Below are positions 9,125 to 18,979 of a stretch of DNA of 64,000 nt, one piece after another (position 1 is the first letter of the stretch; each line of letters begins with the position of its first letter). Under the pieces are notes generated by a model that was not told the DNA's origin, made no database searches, and worked only from the letters and a program-made list of their open reading frames with translations. Origin of the DNA: an uncultured Bacteroidota bacterium (lineage in GTDB: Bacteria; Bacteroidota; Bacteroidia; B-17B0; Aurantibacillaceae); contig CAITNS010000078.1 in the NCBI GenBank assembly GCA_903893815.1, positions 30,010 through 94,009 on the forward strand, written 5' to 3'. A program made the translations under genes and the position numbers.

Positions 9125-9279
9125 ATTTTAGATTTACGAATTTAGATTTGCGAAGTACGAATTACGAAAGACGACGAAGTGTAAAATGCGATTTGTCAAT
9201 TAAGATGTTCGAGTAATGAATTACGATTTTTCGAATGGCGTTACATCTAAATTCTTAAATCGTAATTCGTCAATCTTAC
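9125..9279. repeat. Intergenic low-complexity repeat with 12-bp inverted repeat
   Basis: The gap between folD and ffh is built of variants of ACGAATTACGA and TTAGATTT. GAATTACGATTT (9218-9229) is perfectly repeated in inverted orientation as AAATCGTAATTC (9257-9268), so transcripts can fold. Both flanking genes read in the same direction. Confidence 0.6.
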
Positions 9280-10620
9280 TTACATCTTCGGCATTCCGCC
9301 TGGCATATTTTTCATCAATTTTGCCATTTGGTTTTTATCGCCCATCATACGCATCATTTTGCGAGTATCTTCAAATTGTTTCAGTAGTTTATTTACTTCC
9401 TGAATAGATTGCCCGCTACCTTTTGAAATACGCTGACGACGTGAGCCATTTAATATTTCTGGTTGTGTGCGTTCTTTTGGAGTCATAGAACCGATAATAG
9501 CTTCAATGCCTTTAAATGCATCATCATTGATTTCAGCATCTTTCATGGCTTTACCAACACCTGGAATCATACCAACTAAATCTTTGATATTTCCCATTTT
9601 TTTAATTTGCTGTAACTGACTTAAAAAGTCGTTAAAGTCAAATTGATTTTTGGCAATTTTTTTAGATAATTTTCTAGCTTCTTCTTCGTTAAATTGCTCC
9701 TGAGCACGTTCTACTAAAGTAACCACGTCGCCCATTCCCAAAATACGGTCGGCCATACGTTCTGGATAGAAAACATCTAATGCTTCCATCTTTTCGCCAG
9801 TACCAATAAATTTAATTGGTTTGTTTACTACCGATTTAATAGATAAAGCAGCTCCACCACGTGTATCACCATCTAACTTGGTTAATACAACACCATCAAA
9901 ATCTAAACGATCATTAAAGGCTTTTGCTGTATTAACAGCATCTTGCCCTGTCATGGCATCAACAACAAATAAAATTTCGTTTGGATTAATTGCTTTTTTT
10001 AAATCAGCAATCTCCGTCATCATTTGCTCATCAACTGCTAAACGACCAGCAGTATCTATCAATACAATGCTATTTCCGTTTTCTTTAGCTTGTTGTATAG
10101 CGGCTTCTGCAATTTTTATTGGATTTTTTTCTTCTTTATTTGAAAAAACATCAACGCCAATTTGCGCACCTAAAACATGTAATTGATCAATGGCTGCAGG
10201 ACGATACACATCGCAAGCTACCAATAATGGTTTTTTTCCTTTTTTAGTTTTTAAGAAATTGGCTAATTTTCCTGTAAAGGTTGTTTTACCAGAACCTTGT
10301 AAACCGCTCATTAAAATAATGGTTGGATTTCCACCAAGGAAAATCTCTTCCATTTTTCCACCCATTAATTGTGTTAACTCATCATGTGTAATTTTAACTA
10401 ATAATTGACTTGGAGAAACTGCTGTTAAAACGTTTTGTCCTAAAGCTTTTTCTTTAACAGTATCAGTAAATGTTTTTGCTACTTTATAGTTAACATCGGC
10501 ATCTAATAAGGCTTTACGAACTTCTTTCAACGTTTCGGCAACGTTGATTTCAGTTATTTTTCCTTGACCTTTAAGGGTTTTAAGGGCTCTTTCGAGCTTA
10601 TCGGATAAATTATCAAACAT
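9280..10620 (-). CDS. ffh: Signal recognition particle protein Ffh
   Basis: The GTPase subunit of the signal recognition particle, which with 4.5S RNA targets nascent membrane proteins to FtsY. The 446-residue protein shows the N helical bundle (MFDNLSDKLERALKTLKGQG), the G domain with P-loop SGLQGSGKTTFTGKLA at about residue 104, ACDVYRPAA, DTAGRLAVDEQM, TKLDGDTRGGAALSI and GTGEKMEALDVFYPERMADR, and a Met-rich M domain from about 300 with RRQRISKGSG and the tail NMPGGMPKM. All functional motifs are intact. It stands alone on the minus strand, upstream of folD with the repeat-rich gap between them. Confidence 0.98.
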   Translation of the reverse strand: MFDNLSDKLERALKTLKGQGKITEINVAETLKEVRKALLDADVNYKVAKTFTDTVKEKALGQNVLTAVSPSQLLVKITHDELTQLMGGKMEEIFLGGNPTIILMSGLQGSGKTTFTGKLANFLKTKKGKKPLLVACDVYRPAAIDQLHVLGAQIGVDVFSNKEEKNPIKIAEAAIQQAKENGNSIVLIDTAGRLAVDEQMMTEIADLKKAINPNEILFVVDAMTGQDAVNTAKAFNDRLDFDGVVLTKLDGDTRGGAALSIKSVVNKPIKFIGTGEKMEALDVFYPERMADRILGMGDVVTLVERAQEQFNEEEARKLSKKIAKNQFDFNDFLSQLQQIKKMGNIKDLVGMIPGVGKAMKDAEINDDAFKGIEAIIGSMTPKERTQPEILNGSRRQRISKGSGQSIQEVNKLLKQFEDTRKMMRMMGDKNQMAKLMKNMPGGMPKM

Positions 10621-10715
10621 GGGTATTGTATTTTAAGGCAATAAAGATAATTAAAATTCAGGGAATAGGGCTGTAATATTTTAACCAATTTGGCTTGTAA
10701 TTTCTTGAAGAATGT

Positions 10716-12257
10716 CTACTTTTTCACCTTATAAATAGAATTTATTTTACTTTTTAAAACATAAAATGATTTTACTTCTTTTACTCCTAATGTATCATAA
10801 TCCTTGGGGTGCCATCTATAGGTTACAATAAAATAATCGGATTTATGAATGGAATCCACGAACAAAATTCGTTTATGTTGTTCATCTGTTAACATATCAG
10901 CGTTTGCTATAATCACAGGATTGTCGGAAGAAATTTTAATAACCTCAGAAGAATCAATTTCTAAAAGCGCTTCTAAAGCTTTATTATAACTCACTCCCCA
11001 ATAATCCATTTCATAGTTTTTTCTAATATAATCTTCTCCGTTCAATGAAATAAATTGATTAAAATACACATGATGAAATGGGAAATAAGTGATAATGTAA
11101 ACAGAAACAGAAATGATAGAAACAGTTGTTACTGTATAAGCCGTTTTTTTAAATTTTGAATTGATACAATAATTTAAAAAGTAAATCCCTAGCAGAACAA
11201 AAGATGGATAAATGTAAAATAAATGCCTCCAAGTATCATATAGTACCGACTTTAAAACTATGATTGATAAAATTGGAGCAACAAAAGAAAAAAGGAATAA
11301 TAAATTATTTTTACCTATGGATTTTAAATCAAAGTTTTTGAGATTTTTTAATAACCGAATTGTAAATAAAAGTATCCCAGAGAAACCAAGAATTAAAAAT
11401 ATAATAGGTGTGTTGATACAAAACCAAGTTGGAATATAATCCCATCCTATTTTTGTGGCGTCAATAATTTCGCCTTTAAATAAGTTGGAACCACCCCACG
11501 GATATTGAGATAGATTTTTAAAGGTGTAAATAAAATTGTCAATTAAATCATACCACAATAAAGGCCATGTAGCAATAGTGAAAATAATAGTGAAAAATAA
11601 ATAAAGTAGTGTTTGTAGTATCAGTTTTTTTAGGATTCCTTTTTCTTTTCTGTGTGTTATAAAGTCGAGTGCTAAAAAAAAGATAACAAAACCCACAAAC
11701 AATATTCCCATCAATCGAATATTTATCACAAAGGAAGTGAATAGCGCTAACCAAATAAACTGAATGTGTTTTTTATCTCTAAAAGCTAACGCAAACTGGT
11801 AAAAGCAGATAATAAATAATGAAAGAAAAGGAACATCTTTAGAATTAAAAAATGAATGAGCGTAGATTGTTGGATGAATTACTAGCATTAAAAAACCGAG
11901 TATCGCCAGTTTTTTATTTTGGTACATCAGGAATATCAGTTTATATAAACATACAGCACTTATTAAGAACACTAAATGTGAAACGAGATGGCGGCAATGA
12001 TATATGTCTCTATTAGTAGTGAGACCTGTAATTTTTTCAATAATATATAAAAACATTTCAAAAACAGCTCCATGATCTCTAGCGACGTATTCTAAATAAT
12101 ATTGGTCATTATTAAAAATGTAGTTGTAGCAAATTACACCAATATTTCTTTGCTCATATTCATCCCAAGCAAAGCCATAAGAGTTAGCTGTAAAAACACC
12201 TATTAAAGCAAATAATATAAATAATAAGTACTCTGGGTATTTTTTTACGAAAGTCAA
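10716..12257 (-). CDS. Polytopic membrane glycosyltransferase-like protein (GT-C/GT39-like)
   Basis: A 513-residue integral membrane protein with about ten hydrophobic segments. The first loop carries YGFAWDEYEQRNIG, with the acidic DE pair expected of GT-C enzymes that use polyprenyl-phosphate sugars, and a later loop carries HPTIYAHSFFNSKDVPF, typical of family-39-like proteins. The C-terminal region of about 90 residues is soluble. The likely reaction is transfer of a sugar to a lipid or protein on the periplasmic side; the acceptor is unknown. It begins 29 bp downstream of ftcD on the same strand, so the pair may be co-transcribed although their functions are unrelated. Confidence 0.72.
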   Translation of the reverse strand: MTFVKKYPEYLLFILFALIGVFTANSYGFAWDEYEQRNIGVICYNYIFNNDQYYLEYVARDHGAVFEMFLYIIEKITGLTTNRDIYHCRHLVSHLVFLISAVCLYKLIFLMYQNKKLAILGFLMLVIHPTIYAHSFFNSKDVPFLSLFIICFYQFALAFRDKKHIQFIWLALFTSFVINIRLMGILFVGFVIFFLALDFITHRKEKGILKKLILQTLLYLFFTIIFTIATWPLLWYDLIDNFIYTFKNLSQYPWGGSNLFKGEIIDATKIGWDYIPTWFCINTPIIFLILGFSGILLFTIRLLKNLKNFDLKSIGKNNLLFLFSFVAPILSIIVLKSVLYDTWRHLFYIYPSFVLLGIYFLNYCINSKFKKTAYTVTTVSIISVSVYIITYFPFHHVYFNQFISLNGEDYIRKNYEMDYWGVSYNKALEALLEIDSSEVIKISSDNPVIIANADMLTDEQHKRILFVDSIHKSDYFIVTYRWHPKDYDTLGVKEVKSFYVLKSKINSIYKVKK

Positions 12258-12285
12258 ATGCCTATTAGTTTAGTTGCTATAAAAA

Positions 12286-13974
12286 TTATACTCCAATCTT
12301 TTCATTTACTATTTTCAATATGTCTGTCTCTAATGAGATGGTTTTATTTTCAATGTCTTTTCCTTTAGCAATAATATCTGTAACAAAAATTTTATCATCG
12401 TAACCGCTAGCATTAATGCGAGCATTCATAAAAGCACCCATTACTGCACTGCGAGCACATAAAGCACCTACACCTGCATCCGAAACCGAATTTGGATTTC
12501 CTACTTCTGCCATTGCTTTAATGATGGCTAAACTATCGTAAGATAATTGCATCACTTTAAATGGTACTTCAATAGCAAATTTTGTAGCATCTTGTATAGC
12601 TTGTTTGCGAGCAGCTTTTTCTTCGTCGGTTCCTTTTGGCAAACTAAAAGCCGTCATGATTTTATTGAAGGCTGCTGTATCTAAATCAACTAATTTGCTT
12701 AACTCATCTTTTATCTTTTGACCTTTTTCAGCCCAAACGCTAAATTCTTCCCAACGTGCATCCCAACCTTTTTTGTGCGACGATAAGTTAGCTACCATAG
12801 TTGCCAATGAAATTCCTAAAGCGCCAACATACGCAGAAATAGAACCGCCTCCTGGGGCAGGACTTTCACTCGCTGTTTCATCAGCAAAGTCGCTTAAAGT
12901 CATGCTCACTAATTTGCTATCTGCTTTATCTTTTAGTAAATATTCAATAATGCGTTCTTCTGACTTAAATGGACCTAATTCATCTAAGCCCATAGTTTTA
13001 ATAGCAATTTTAATTAATTCATTTTCCGAAACACCAGTGGAGCGTTGTTGTTTTTGTAGGAAATATCTTCCTGCATCTAATAATGATTTTAGAGGAACTA
13101 ATCCTACTAATTCAGATCCAGTTACTCTAATACCGCGCTCTGTTGCTTTTTTACAAACTTCGTCAAACGCAATGTGTAAAGGTGTAATATTGATATTAGT
13201 TAAGTTCATGGAAATTTGTGCAACGCCATATTCCTCAATAAACCAGCCAATAGCTTTTACAGATTTTAAGCTGCCAGGAATAGAAACTGGATTTCCATTC
13301 GCATCATTTACTACTTTACCGTTAATTGGATCGCCTTCACGTTTTACTCGTCCAGCTTCACGCACATCAAAAGCAATAGAATTTGCGCGACGTGTTGAAG
13401 TTGTATTTAAGTTAACGTTGTAGGCTACTAAAAAGTCGCGAGCGCCAATAACGGTTGCACCGCGTTTCGCGTCAAATTCAGCTGGACCAAAATCTGGTTT
13501 CCATTCAGGTAATTTAATCTTTTTGAAAAAGCCTTCGTATTCACCCGCTCTAATAACCGAAAGATTGTTCCGTTCTTTGTTTGGTTGCGCTGATTCGTAT
13601 AAATAAATTGGTATTTGTAACTCTTTTCCTACACGCTCTCCTAATTTTTGAGCCCATTTAGCCGTTTCTTCCATACTAATGTTAGCAATAGGAATTAATG
13701 GACAAACATCGGTTGCTCCCATACGAGGATGTTCTCCTTTGTGTTTGCTCATATCAATTAATTCGCCTGCTTTTTTAATCGCTAAAAAAGCAGCTTCAAT
13801 AACAGCTTGTGGGTTTCCAACAAAAGTCACTACGGTTCTATTGGTAGCTTTACCAGGGTCAACGTTTAACAGTCTCACACCTTCAACAGACTCTACTTCG
13901 TTAGTAATTTGTTTGATGATAGATAAATCTATTCCTTCAGAAAAATTTGGAACGCACTCTATTAATTGTTGCAT
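12286..13974 (-). CDS. ftcD: Glutamate formimidoyltransferase / formimidoyl-THF cyclodeaminase
   Basis: A bifunctional enzyme that ends histidine degradation: it moves the formimino group from formiminoglutamate to THF and then releases ammonia to give methenyl-THF. The 562 residues show the transferase half at about 1-320 (MQQLIECVPNFSEGID, VRLLNVDPGKATNRTVVTFVG, HKGEHPRMGATDVCPLIP) and the cyclodeaminase half at about 355-562 (ASESPAPGGGSISAYVGALG). Both halves are fused, as in vertebrate FTCD and many Bacteroidota. No other hut gene is adjacent. The methenyl-THF product is the substrate of FolD, whose gene lies 3 kb away. Confidence 0.95.
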   Translation of the reverse strand: MQQLIECVPNFSEGIDLSIIKQITNEVESVEGVRLLNVDPGKATNRTVVTFVGNPQAVIEAAFLAIKKAGELIDMSKHKGEHPRMGATDVCPLIPIANISMEETAKWAQKLGERVGKELQIPIYLYESAQPNKERNNLSVIRAGEYEGFFKKIKLPEWKPDFGPAEFDAKRGATVIGARDFLVAYNVNLNTTSTRRANSIAFDVREAGRVKREGDPINGKVVNDANGNPVSIPGSLKSVKAIGWFIEEYGVAQISMNLTNINITPLHIAFDEVCKKATERGIRVTGSELVGLVPLKSLLDAGRYFLQKQQRSTGVSENELIKIAIKTMGLDELGPFKSEERIIEYLLKDKADSKLVSMTLSDFADETASESPAPGGGSISAYVGALGISLATMVANLSSHKKGWDARWEEFSVWAEKGQKIKDELSKLVDLDTAAFNKIMTAFSLPKGTDEEKAARKQAIQDATKFAIEVPFKVMQLSYDSLAIIKAMAEVGNPNSVSDAGVGALCARSAVMGAFMNARINASGYDDKIFVTDIIAKGKDIENKTISLETDILKIVNEKIGV

Positions 13975-14116
13975 AAAAAGGGTTTTAAAATGGTGCTTAA
14001 AAGTATAAAATTTCCGCTTTGTTGAGAGAAGATAGGCTTATTCAATATTATTTTTAATTAACAATTGCTTATAAATAACAATATTTTGGGTTATGATAAC
14101 GTTTGACAAAGGCTGC

Positions 14117-14124
14117 TATATTTG
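14117..14124 (+). promoter_or_regulatory. -7 promoter element (TATATTTG) of the deacetylase-asnB operon
   Basis: TATATTTG matches the Bacteroidota -7 consensus TAnnTTTG and lies 17 bp before the TTG start at 14142, supporting that start. No convincing -33 element is seen at the usual spacing. Confidence 0.45.
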
Positions 14125-14141
14125 TTTAGCTAAACATTCAT

Positions 14142-15464
14142 TTGAATCCAAACGCACATATCCTCATTTATACTCATAAAACCACACCGAGGGTTAAGTA
14201 TACGTTAAACCTAATTTTAAAAGATTGTTTGGGTTTAGAGTTTACAATTATCAATAGTATTGATGATTATAAGATGTACGAGGGGAATAAATTTTCATAT
14301 ACAACTCAGGATGTAGAAAGTGATTTTCATATTGTAGGATGTTCTTTATTATTTGAATCTGGAATTAAGGAGCAAACGATTCAAATGCAAAACCACGAAG
14401 CTTATTTTAAATATTTTTTTAAGACGTATCATAGTGCTTTGCCATTTGATGTATTTGCTGCATCTTTTTACTTAGTGAGTAGATACGAAGAGTATTTGCC
14501 TTTTATGCCAGATTCATTTAATCGTTTTGAAGCTGAAAATAGTTTGGCTTATCAAAATGATTTTTTAAATATTCCATTGGTTAATTTATGGATTAATGAA
14601 TTTGAAAAATTATTAAAGAAAAAATTTCCCTTATTAATCACTACACATAAACCATATCATTTTATTTCGAGCATTGATATTGATAATGCTTATAAATATC
14701 AAGAAAAAGGAGTGATGCGCTCCATTGGTGGTTATTTAAAATCTATTGTGAGTTTGGATAAACATGATTTAATTGATAGAACATCTGTTTTAATGGGAAA
14801 AGAAAAAGATCCATTTGATTCGTATGATTATCAATTGCAAATTCAAGAAAAATATAAATTAAAGGTTATTTATTTCTTTCTATTGGGCGATTATGGTGTG
14901 AATGATAAAAATCATCCATCTAATAATTATGGATTTCAAAAATTAATAAAACATTTGGCCGATTACTGTACTACTGGTATTCATCCGTCATTTGGTTCAA
15001 ATGGTAATTCAAAACAAGTAAAAATTGAAATTAATAGATTAGCGAAAATTACACATCGCGACATTTTTAATTCGCGCCAGCATTTTTCGATGCTTAAATT
15101 TCCTGATACTTATTTTATATTGCAAGAACTTGGAATAACAGATGATTATAGCATGGGTTACGCTAATTTTAATGGGTTTAGAGCAAGTTATTGTTTACCT
15201 TTTTATTGGTATGATTTAGATGATGAGTTAGAAACAGGCTTAAAAATTCACTCTTATTGTTTAAGCGAAACAACTTTGCGATTTAAAGATAAAGCAATTC
15301 CATCTAAAGTTGCAGAAATAGCAAAGCCTATCATAGACGAGGTTAAAAAATACAATGGAGAATTAATCACTATTTTTCATAATGATACCATGGGCACTGC
15401 TCAAGATTGGATTGATTGGAGATACGTGTACGAAGAGATTGTGAAATTAGCAGCTGTAAAATGA
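14142..15464 (+). CDS. Polysaccharide deacetylase-like protein, first of two paralogues
   Basis: A 440-residue protein with an N-terminal DUF7033-like domain (HILIYTHKTTPRVKYTLNLI) and a C-terminal polysaccharide deacetylase-like region (FISSIDIDNAY, GIHPSFGSN, TSRQHF-like NSRQHFSMLKFPDTY, DYSMGYANFNGFRA). The start is a TTG at 14142: an in-frame stop lies just upstream, the next Met is too far inside, and the paralogue begins at the same point. It ends with an ATGA overlap with the paralogue, which is followed 14 bp later by an asparagine synthetase. The set resembles genes for capsule or exopolysaccharide modification. Substrate unknown. Confidence 0.78.
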   Translation: MNPNAHILIYTHKTTPRVKYTLNLILKDCLGLEFTIINSIDDYKMYEGNKFSYTTQDVESDFHIVGCSLLFESGIKEQTIQMQNHEAYFKYFFKTYHSALPFDVFAASFYLVSRYEEYLPFMPDSFNRFEAENSLAYQNDFLNIPLVNLWINEFEKLLKKKFPLLITTHKPYHFISSIDIDNAYKYQEKGVMRSIGGYLKSIVSLDKHDLIDRTSVLMGKEKDPFDSYDYQLQIQEKYKLKVIYFFLLGDYGVNDKNHPSNNYGFQKLIKHLADYCTTGIHPSFGSNGNSKQVKIEINRLAKITHRDIFNSRQHFSMLKFPDTYFILQELGITDDYSMGYANFNGFRASYCLPFYWYDLDDELETGLKIHSYCLSETTLRFKDKAIPSKVAEIAKPIIDEVKKYNGELITIFHNDTMGTAQDWIDWRYVYEEIVKLAAVK

Positions 15465-16762
15465 TTTTAATTTATACGCATTCCATAACATCACGTGTTA
15501 CTTATACTATGGATTTAGTATTTGGTACAGTATTGAATACAGCATATAAATTAACTGATGATAAAAAGGAATTTGAAGAATATACTTTACCAAAGTTAGC
15601 CTATACAACAGAGTTAAATAAGTCACGAATTTTTATTTTATCAAATTCGTTATTGTTTGAAACAGTTGTCAATTCTACTATTCCAGTGGCGGAAAAAGAA
15701 TTCTTGGGGTTCCCTAAATTTTTCAAATCAACTCAAAAAGATTTTTTAGGGTATGATATTTTCGCGATGGTGTTTTATTTTGTTTCTCGCTACGAAGAAT
15801 ATTTAAATTCAGAAAAAGATACTCATCATCGATTTCAGGCAGAAAGTAGTTTAGCGTTTAAATATAATTGCTTACATATTCCTTTTTTAAATCATGCCAT
15901 TCAAGATTTTGCAGATAGGTTGAACCGAGAATTTCCAATTATTATTTTTAATAAACGCTCTTTCAATTTTTTATCGACTATTGATATTGATAATGCCTTT
16001 GCATATGCTAATAAAGGATTTAAACGTAATGTGGGAGGCTTAGCAAAAGATCTATTGTCATTAAAATTCAGGCAGGTTTCTTCTCGTTTAAGTAGCAATT
16101 TGAATGATGAGAATGATCCTTATAATACTTTTGAGCAGATTAATCGTTTAAGTGAGGATACTCAAACGGCTTTGCAGTATTTTGTATTAATTGGAGATTA
16201 TGCAGCTTATGATAAAAATCCTCATTATCAGAACGAAGGATTTAGAAAGTTGTTAAAGGTATTGTCAGTTAAGCATACAATGGGTTTGCATCCATCTTAT
16301 GTGTCCTATAATAATCTCGAGCAAATTGGTATAGAGAAAAAACGTTTAGAAGATATTATAGGCAAAAAAGTAACTTCTGCTCGTTGTCATTTTTTAAGAG
16401 TTAATCTTCCTGAAACTTATAGAGAGTTTATTAAACAAGGAATAACAGATGATTACACGATGATATTTGCGTCTCAATCAGGATATAGAACAGGTTTATG
16501 TGTACCTTATAAATGGTTTGATTTACAAAAAAATGAAACCACCAACTTAACTATTCATACAAGTATCATTATGGAAGGTACATTGAGAGATTATAATAAG
16601 TTAAGTGCAGAAAATGCAAAACATTCAACTTTATATTTATTACAAGACGTTAAAAATTTTGGGGGCGAATTTATATCTATCTTTCATAATGATAGTTTTG
16701 TGCCTGAAAAAATAGATTGGATTAAGTTTTATAAAGAATTACTTCAAACTTCTAAAATCTAA
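15461..16762 (+). CDS. Polysaccharide deacetylase-like protein, second paralogue
   Basis: A 433-residue paralogue of the preceding protein. It begins MILIYTHSITSRVTYTMDLV at the ATG overlapping the previous stop (ATGA, 15461-15464); a longer reading from 15416 would only duplicate the end of the upstream gene. Shared positions include YDIFAMVFYFVSRYEEYL, FLSTIDIDNAFAYANKG, GLHPSYVSYNN, RCHFLRVNLPETYREF and ISIFHNDSF near the C-terminus. The SxDxDN and HPS motifs resemble metal-binding motifs of NodB-type deacetylases, but activity is inferred. Tandem duplication followed by divergence explains the pair. It is tightly coupled to both neighbours in one operon. Confidence 0.78.
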   Translation: MILIYTHSITSRVTYTMDLVFGTVLNTAYKLTDDKKEFEEYTLPKLAYTTELNKSRIFILSNSLLFETVVNSTIPVAEKEFLGFPKFFKSTQKDFLGYDIFAMVFYFVSRYEEYLNSEKDTHHRFQAESSLAFKYNCLHIPFLNHAIQDFADRLNREFPIIIFNKRSFNFLSTIDIDNAFAYANKGFKRNVGGLAKDLLSLKFRQVSSRLSSNLNDENDPYNTFEQINRLSEDTQTALQYFVLIGDYAAYDKNPHYQNEGFRKLLKVLSVKHTMGLHPSYVSYNNLEQIGIEKKRLEDIIGKKVTSARCHFLRVNLPETYREFIKQGITDDYTMIFASQSGYRTGLCVPYKWFDLQKNETTNLTIHTSIIMEGTLRDYNKLSAENAKHSTLYLLQDVKNFGGEFISIFHNDSFVPEKIDWIKFYKELLQTSKI

Positions 16763-16776
16763 ATTCTTAAATAATT

Positions 16777-18663
16777 ATGTGCGGAATAGCAGGAATAATC
16801 TCTAAAACAAATACAGTATCTCTAAAAGATATGTTATTTGATATGAGTCAGGCTATCAAGCATCGTGGTCCAGATGGCGAAGGGTTCGCTTTTTTTTCTG
16901 ATTCAAAATCAACTGCTGCATATTCATATGAAACACCTCAAGTAAATAGAGAAAGTAAATCCTATTTGTTTAATCCCGTGACTTCTTTGGAAAATTTAGA
17001 AAACGGTTATAAAATTGCTTTCGCACATCGTCGTTTATCAATTATTGATTTGTCAGAATCTGGTCACCAGCCTATGTGTGATACCACTGCTGATTATTGG
17101 ATTACATTTAATGGAGAAATATATAATTACATTGAATTAAGAGAAGAGTTAAAAAATAAAGGACATGTTTTTGTAACACAAACCGATACCGAAGTAGTTT
17201 TAGAAGCCTATAAGGAATGGGGATTTGATTGCTTGGGAAAATTCAACGGTATGTTTGCTTTTGCTTTATTAGATAAAAAAATCAATCAAATATTTTGCGC
17301 TAGAGATAGAGTAGGAGTGAAACCTTTTTATTATTCTAATACTAATGATGCTTTTGCCTTTGCGAGCGAATACAAGGCATTTATTAAATCGAAATTAGTT
17401 GCATTTGAAATTAATGAAGTTCAACAATTTGATTTTATGGTGAATGGGAATCTTGAAAACACTGAGCAAAGTTTATTTAAAGGTATACATGAATTAAAAT
17501 CTTCACAGTATTTAGTTTATGATTTAAATTCTCATAATTTTAAAATAACTAATTACTATAAATTACCAAGTCAATTGGTTTCTTCAAATAGCGACCAAGA
17601 AATTATAGAATTAATTGAAGGGAAATTGGTGAATGCTATTAAATTGCGATTACGCAGCGATGTTGAGGTTGGTTCTTGTTTAAGTGGAGGATTGGATAGT
17701 ACGATTATCGCTGGTATTGTTAAGTATTTACAACCTAACAAGCAAATGAAATTATTTACGGCTGTTTTCCCAAACGAAGCCTTTGATGAAACTAATTATG
17801 CGAAACTAGCTTCCGAACACGTTAGTGGTAATTGGAAAACAGTTAGTCCAACTGCTGTTGAATTTTTTAAAGATATTGAAACTTTAAATTATTTTCAGGA
17901 TTTACCGGTGTGGAGTACAAGTACATACTCGCAACATCGAGTGATGAAGTTGGCAGCTGAAAATAATATTAAAGTGGTTTTAGATGGGCAGGGTGCTGAT
18001 GAATTGTTTGCTGGATATTCTCATCATTATATGGCTTTATGGAAAGAAGAGTTTAGTTTTAAAAAATTAAACGATTCAAAACAAACCATTCCAAACGCCT
18101 ATAAATTATTTGGGAAACAATTAGTGAAAGATACATTTGGACTAAGTGTTGATTATTCTAATTATTTTGTTGAAAATAAAAAACACTTTGGAAAAAGTAA
18201 AAACGAGAAATTAGCACCTTCTTTAAATGCACAGTTGGCTATAGATTACAACGGAAAACTAAAATCATTCTTGAAATGTGAAGATAGATGTAGCATGGCT
18301 TTTGGTATTGAAAGCAGAGTTCCTTTTGCAGACGATGTTGAATTGGTTAATTATATTTTTTCTATTCAAGGAAATAAGAAAATCAAGGATGGCGTTTCTA
18401 AATACTTATTGCGCGAAGCCACTAAACAATATATTCCTCAACAAATTTATAATCGTAGAGATAAAATAGGTTTTGAAACGCCTGTTCAAAAATGGTTTGC
18501 TCCGTATAAAAAACATGTTTTGGATGTTATAATTAGTCAATCGGATTTTATTGATAAGGATTATTTGTTTTCAAATTTCGATTTGCTACTATCTAGTAAG
18601 CCTAATTTCTTATTACGACTATATTCTGTCTCTGTCTGGAAAAAAGTATATTCTCAGTTTTAA
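16777..18663 (+). CDS. asnB: Asparagine synthase (glutamine-hydrolysing)
   Basis: A 628-residue class II glutamine amidotransferase. Residue 2 is the catalytic Cys (MCGIAGIISKTN), and RGPDGEG, HRRLSIIDLSESGHQPM and FNGEIYNY mark the glutaminase domain at about 1-215. The synthetase domain has the PP-loop SGGLDSTIIAGI near residue 306, VLDGQGADELFAGY and ESRVPFADDVELVNY. In an operon with two polysaccharide deacetylase-like proteins such AsnB-type enzymes often amidate surface sugars or peptides rather than supply asparagine, but sequence alone does not separate these roles. An insertion of about 20 residues around residues 45-70 is longer than in the shortest family members. Confidence 0.92.
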   Translation: MCGIAGIISKTNTVSLKDMLFDMSQAIKHRGPDGEGFAFFSDSKSTAAYSYETPQVNRESKSYLFNPVTSLENLENGYKIAFAHRRLSIIDLSESGHQPMCDTTADYWITFNGEIYNYIELREELKNKGHVFVTQTDTEVVLEAYKEWGFDCLGKFNGMFAFALLDKKINQIFCARDRVGVKPFYYSNTNDAFAFASEYKAFIKSKLVAFEINEVQQFDFMVNGNLENTEQSLFKGIHELKSSQYLVYDLNSHNFKITNYYKLPSQLVSSNSDQEIIELIEGKLVNAIKLRLRSDVEVGSCLSGGLDSTIIAGIVKYLQPNKQMKLFTAVFPNEAFDETNYAKLASEHVSGNWKTVSPTAVEFFKDIETLNYFQDLPVWSTSTYSQHRVMKLAAENNIKVVLDGQGADELFAGYSHHYMALWKEEFSFKKLNDSKQTIPNAYKLFGKQLVKDTFGLSVDYSNYFVENKKHFGKSKNEKLAPSLNAQLAIDYNGKLKSFLKCEDRCSMAFGIESRVPFADDVELVNYIFSIQGNKKIKDGVSKYLLREATKQYIPQQIYNRRDKIGFETPVQKWFAPYKKHVLDVIISQSDFIDKDYLFSNFDLLLSSKPNFLLRLYSVSVWKKVYSQF

Positions 18664-18979
18664 TACTATTCTCTATTTAAAACTCGTCTAAGCTTTTTTT
18701 TGGTTCATCTATATTGTAGATAGTTTTACTTTTAGATTCTATCATTTGAAGCCTTACAAAATGCCTACAAAATATTTTTGGGTGAAATCTGACTATCAGT
18801 TAGTTAAGCGCGTCTTTTTTTTAGTATAAAGTTTGATGTTTCGTTAAAATGTATATATTATTGTAAAGCTAAAAAATCATTAACTCACAAATTAATGGTC
18901 TTTACTAAATGGGGTGTTACCCCTCTAATTTTTGAAAAAGATTTAACATAACATTGTGCAACAAACAATCATAACTAGA
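18664..18979. other. Intergenic region upstream of the PKD-repeat gene
   Basis: AT-rich DNA of about 316 bp. I see no gene, clear terminator or repeat. It presumably contains the promoter of the large PKD-repeat gene, but no TAnnTTTG element at a convincing position was found. A GTG at 18956 could extend that gene by 8 codons but would spoil the signal peptide. Confidence 0.4.
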
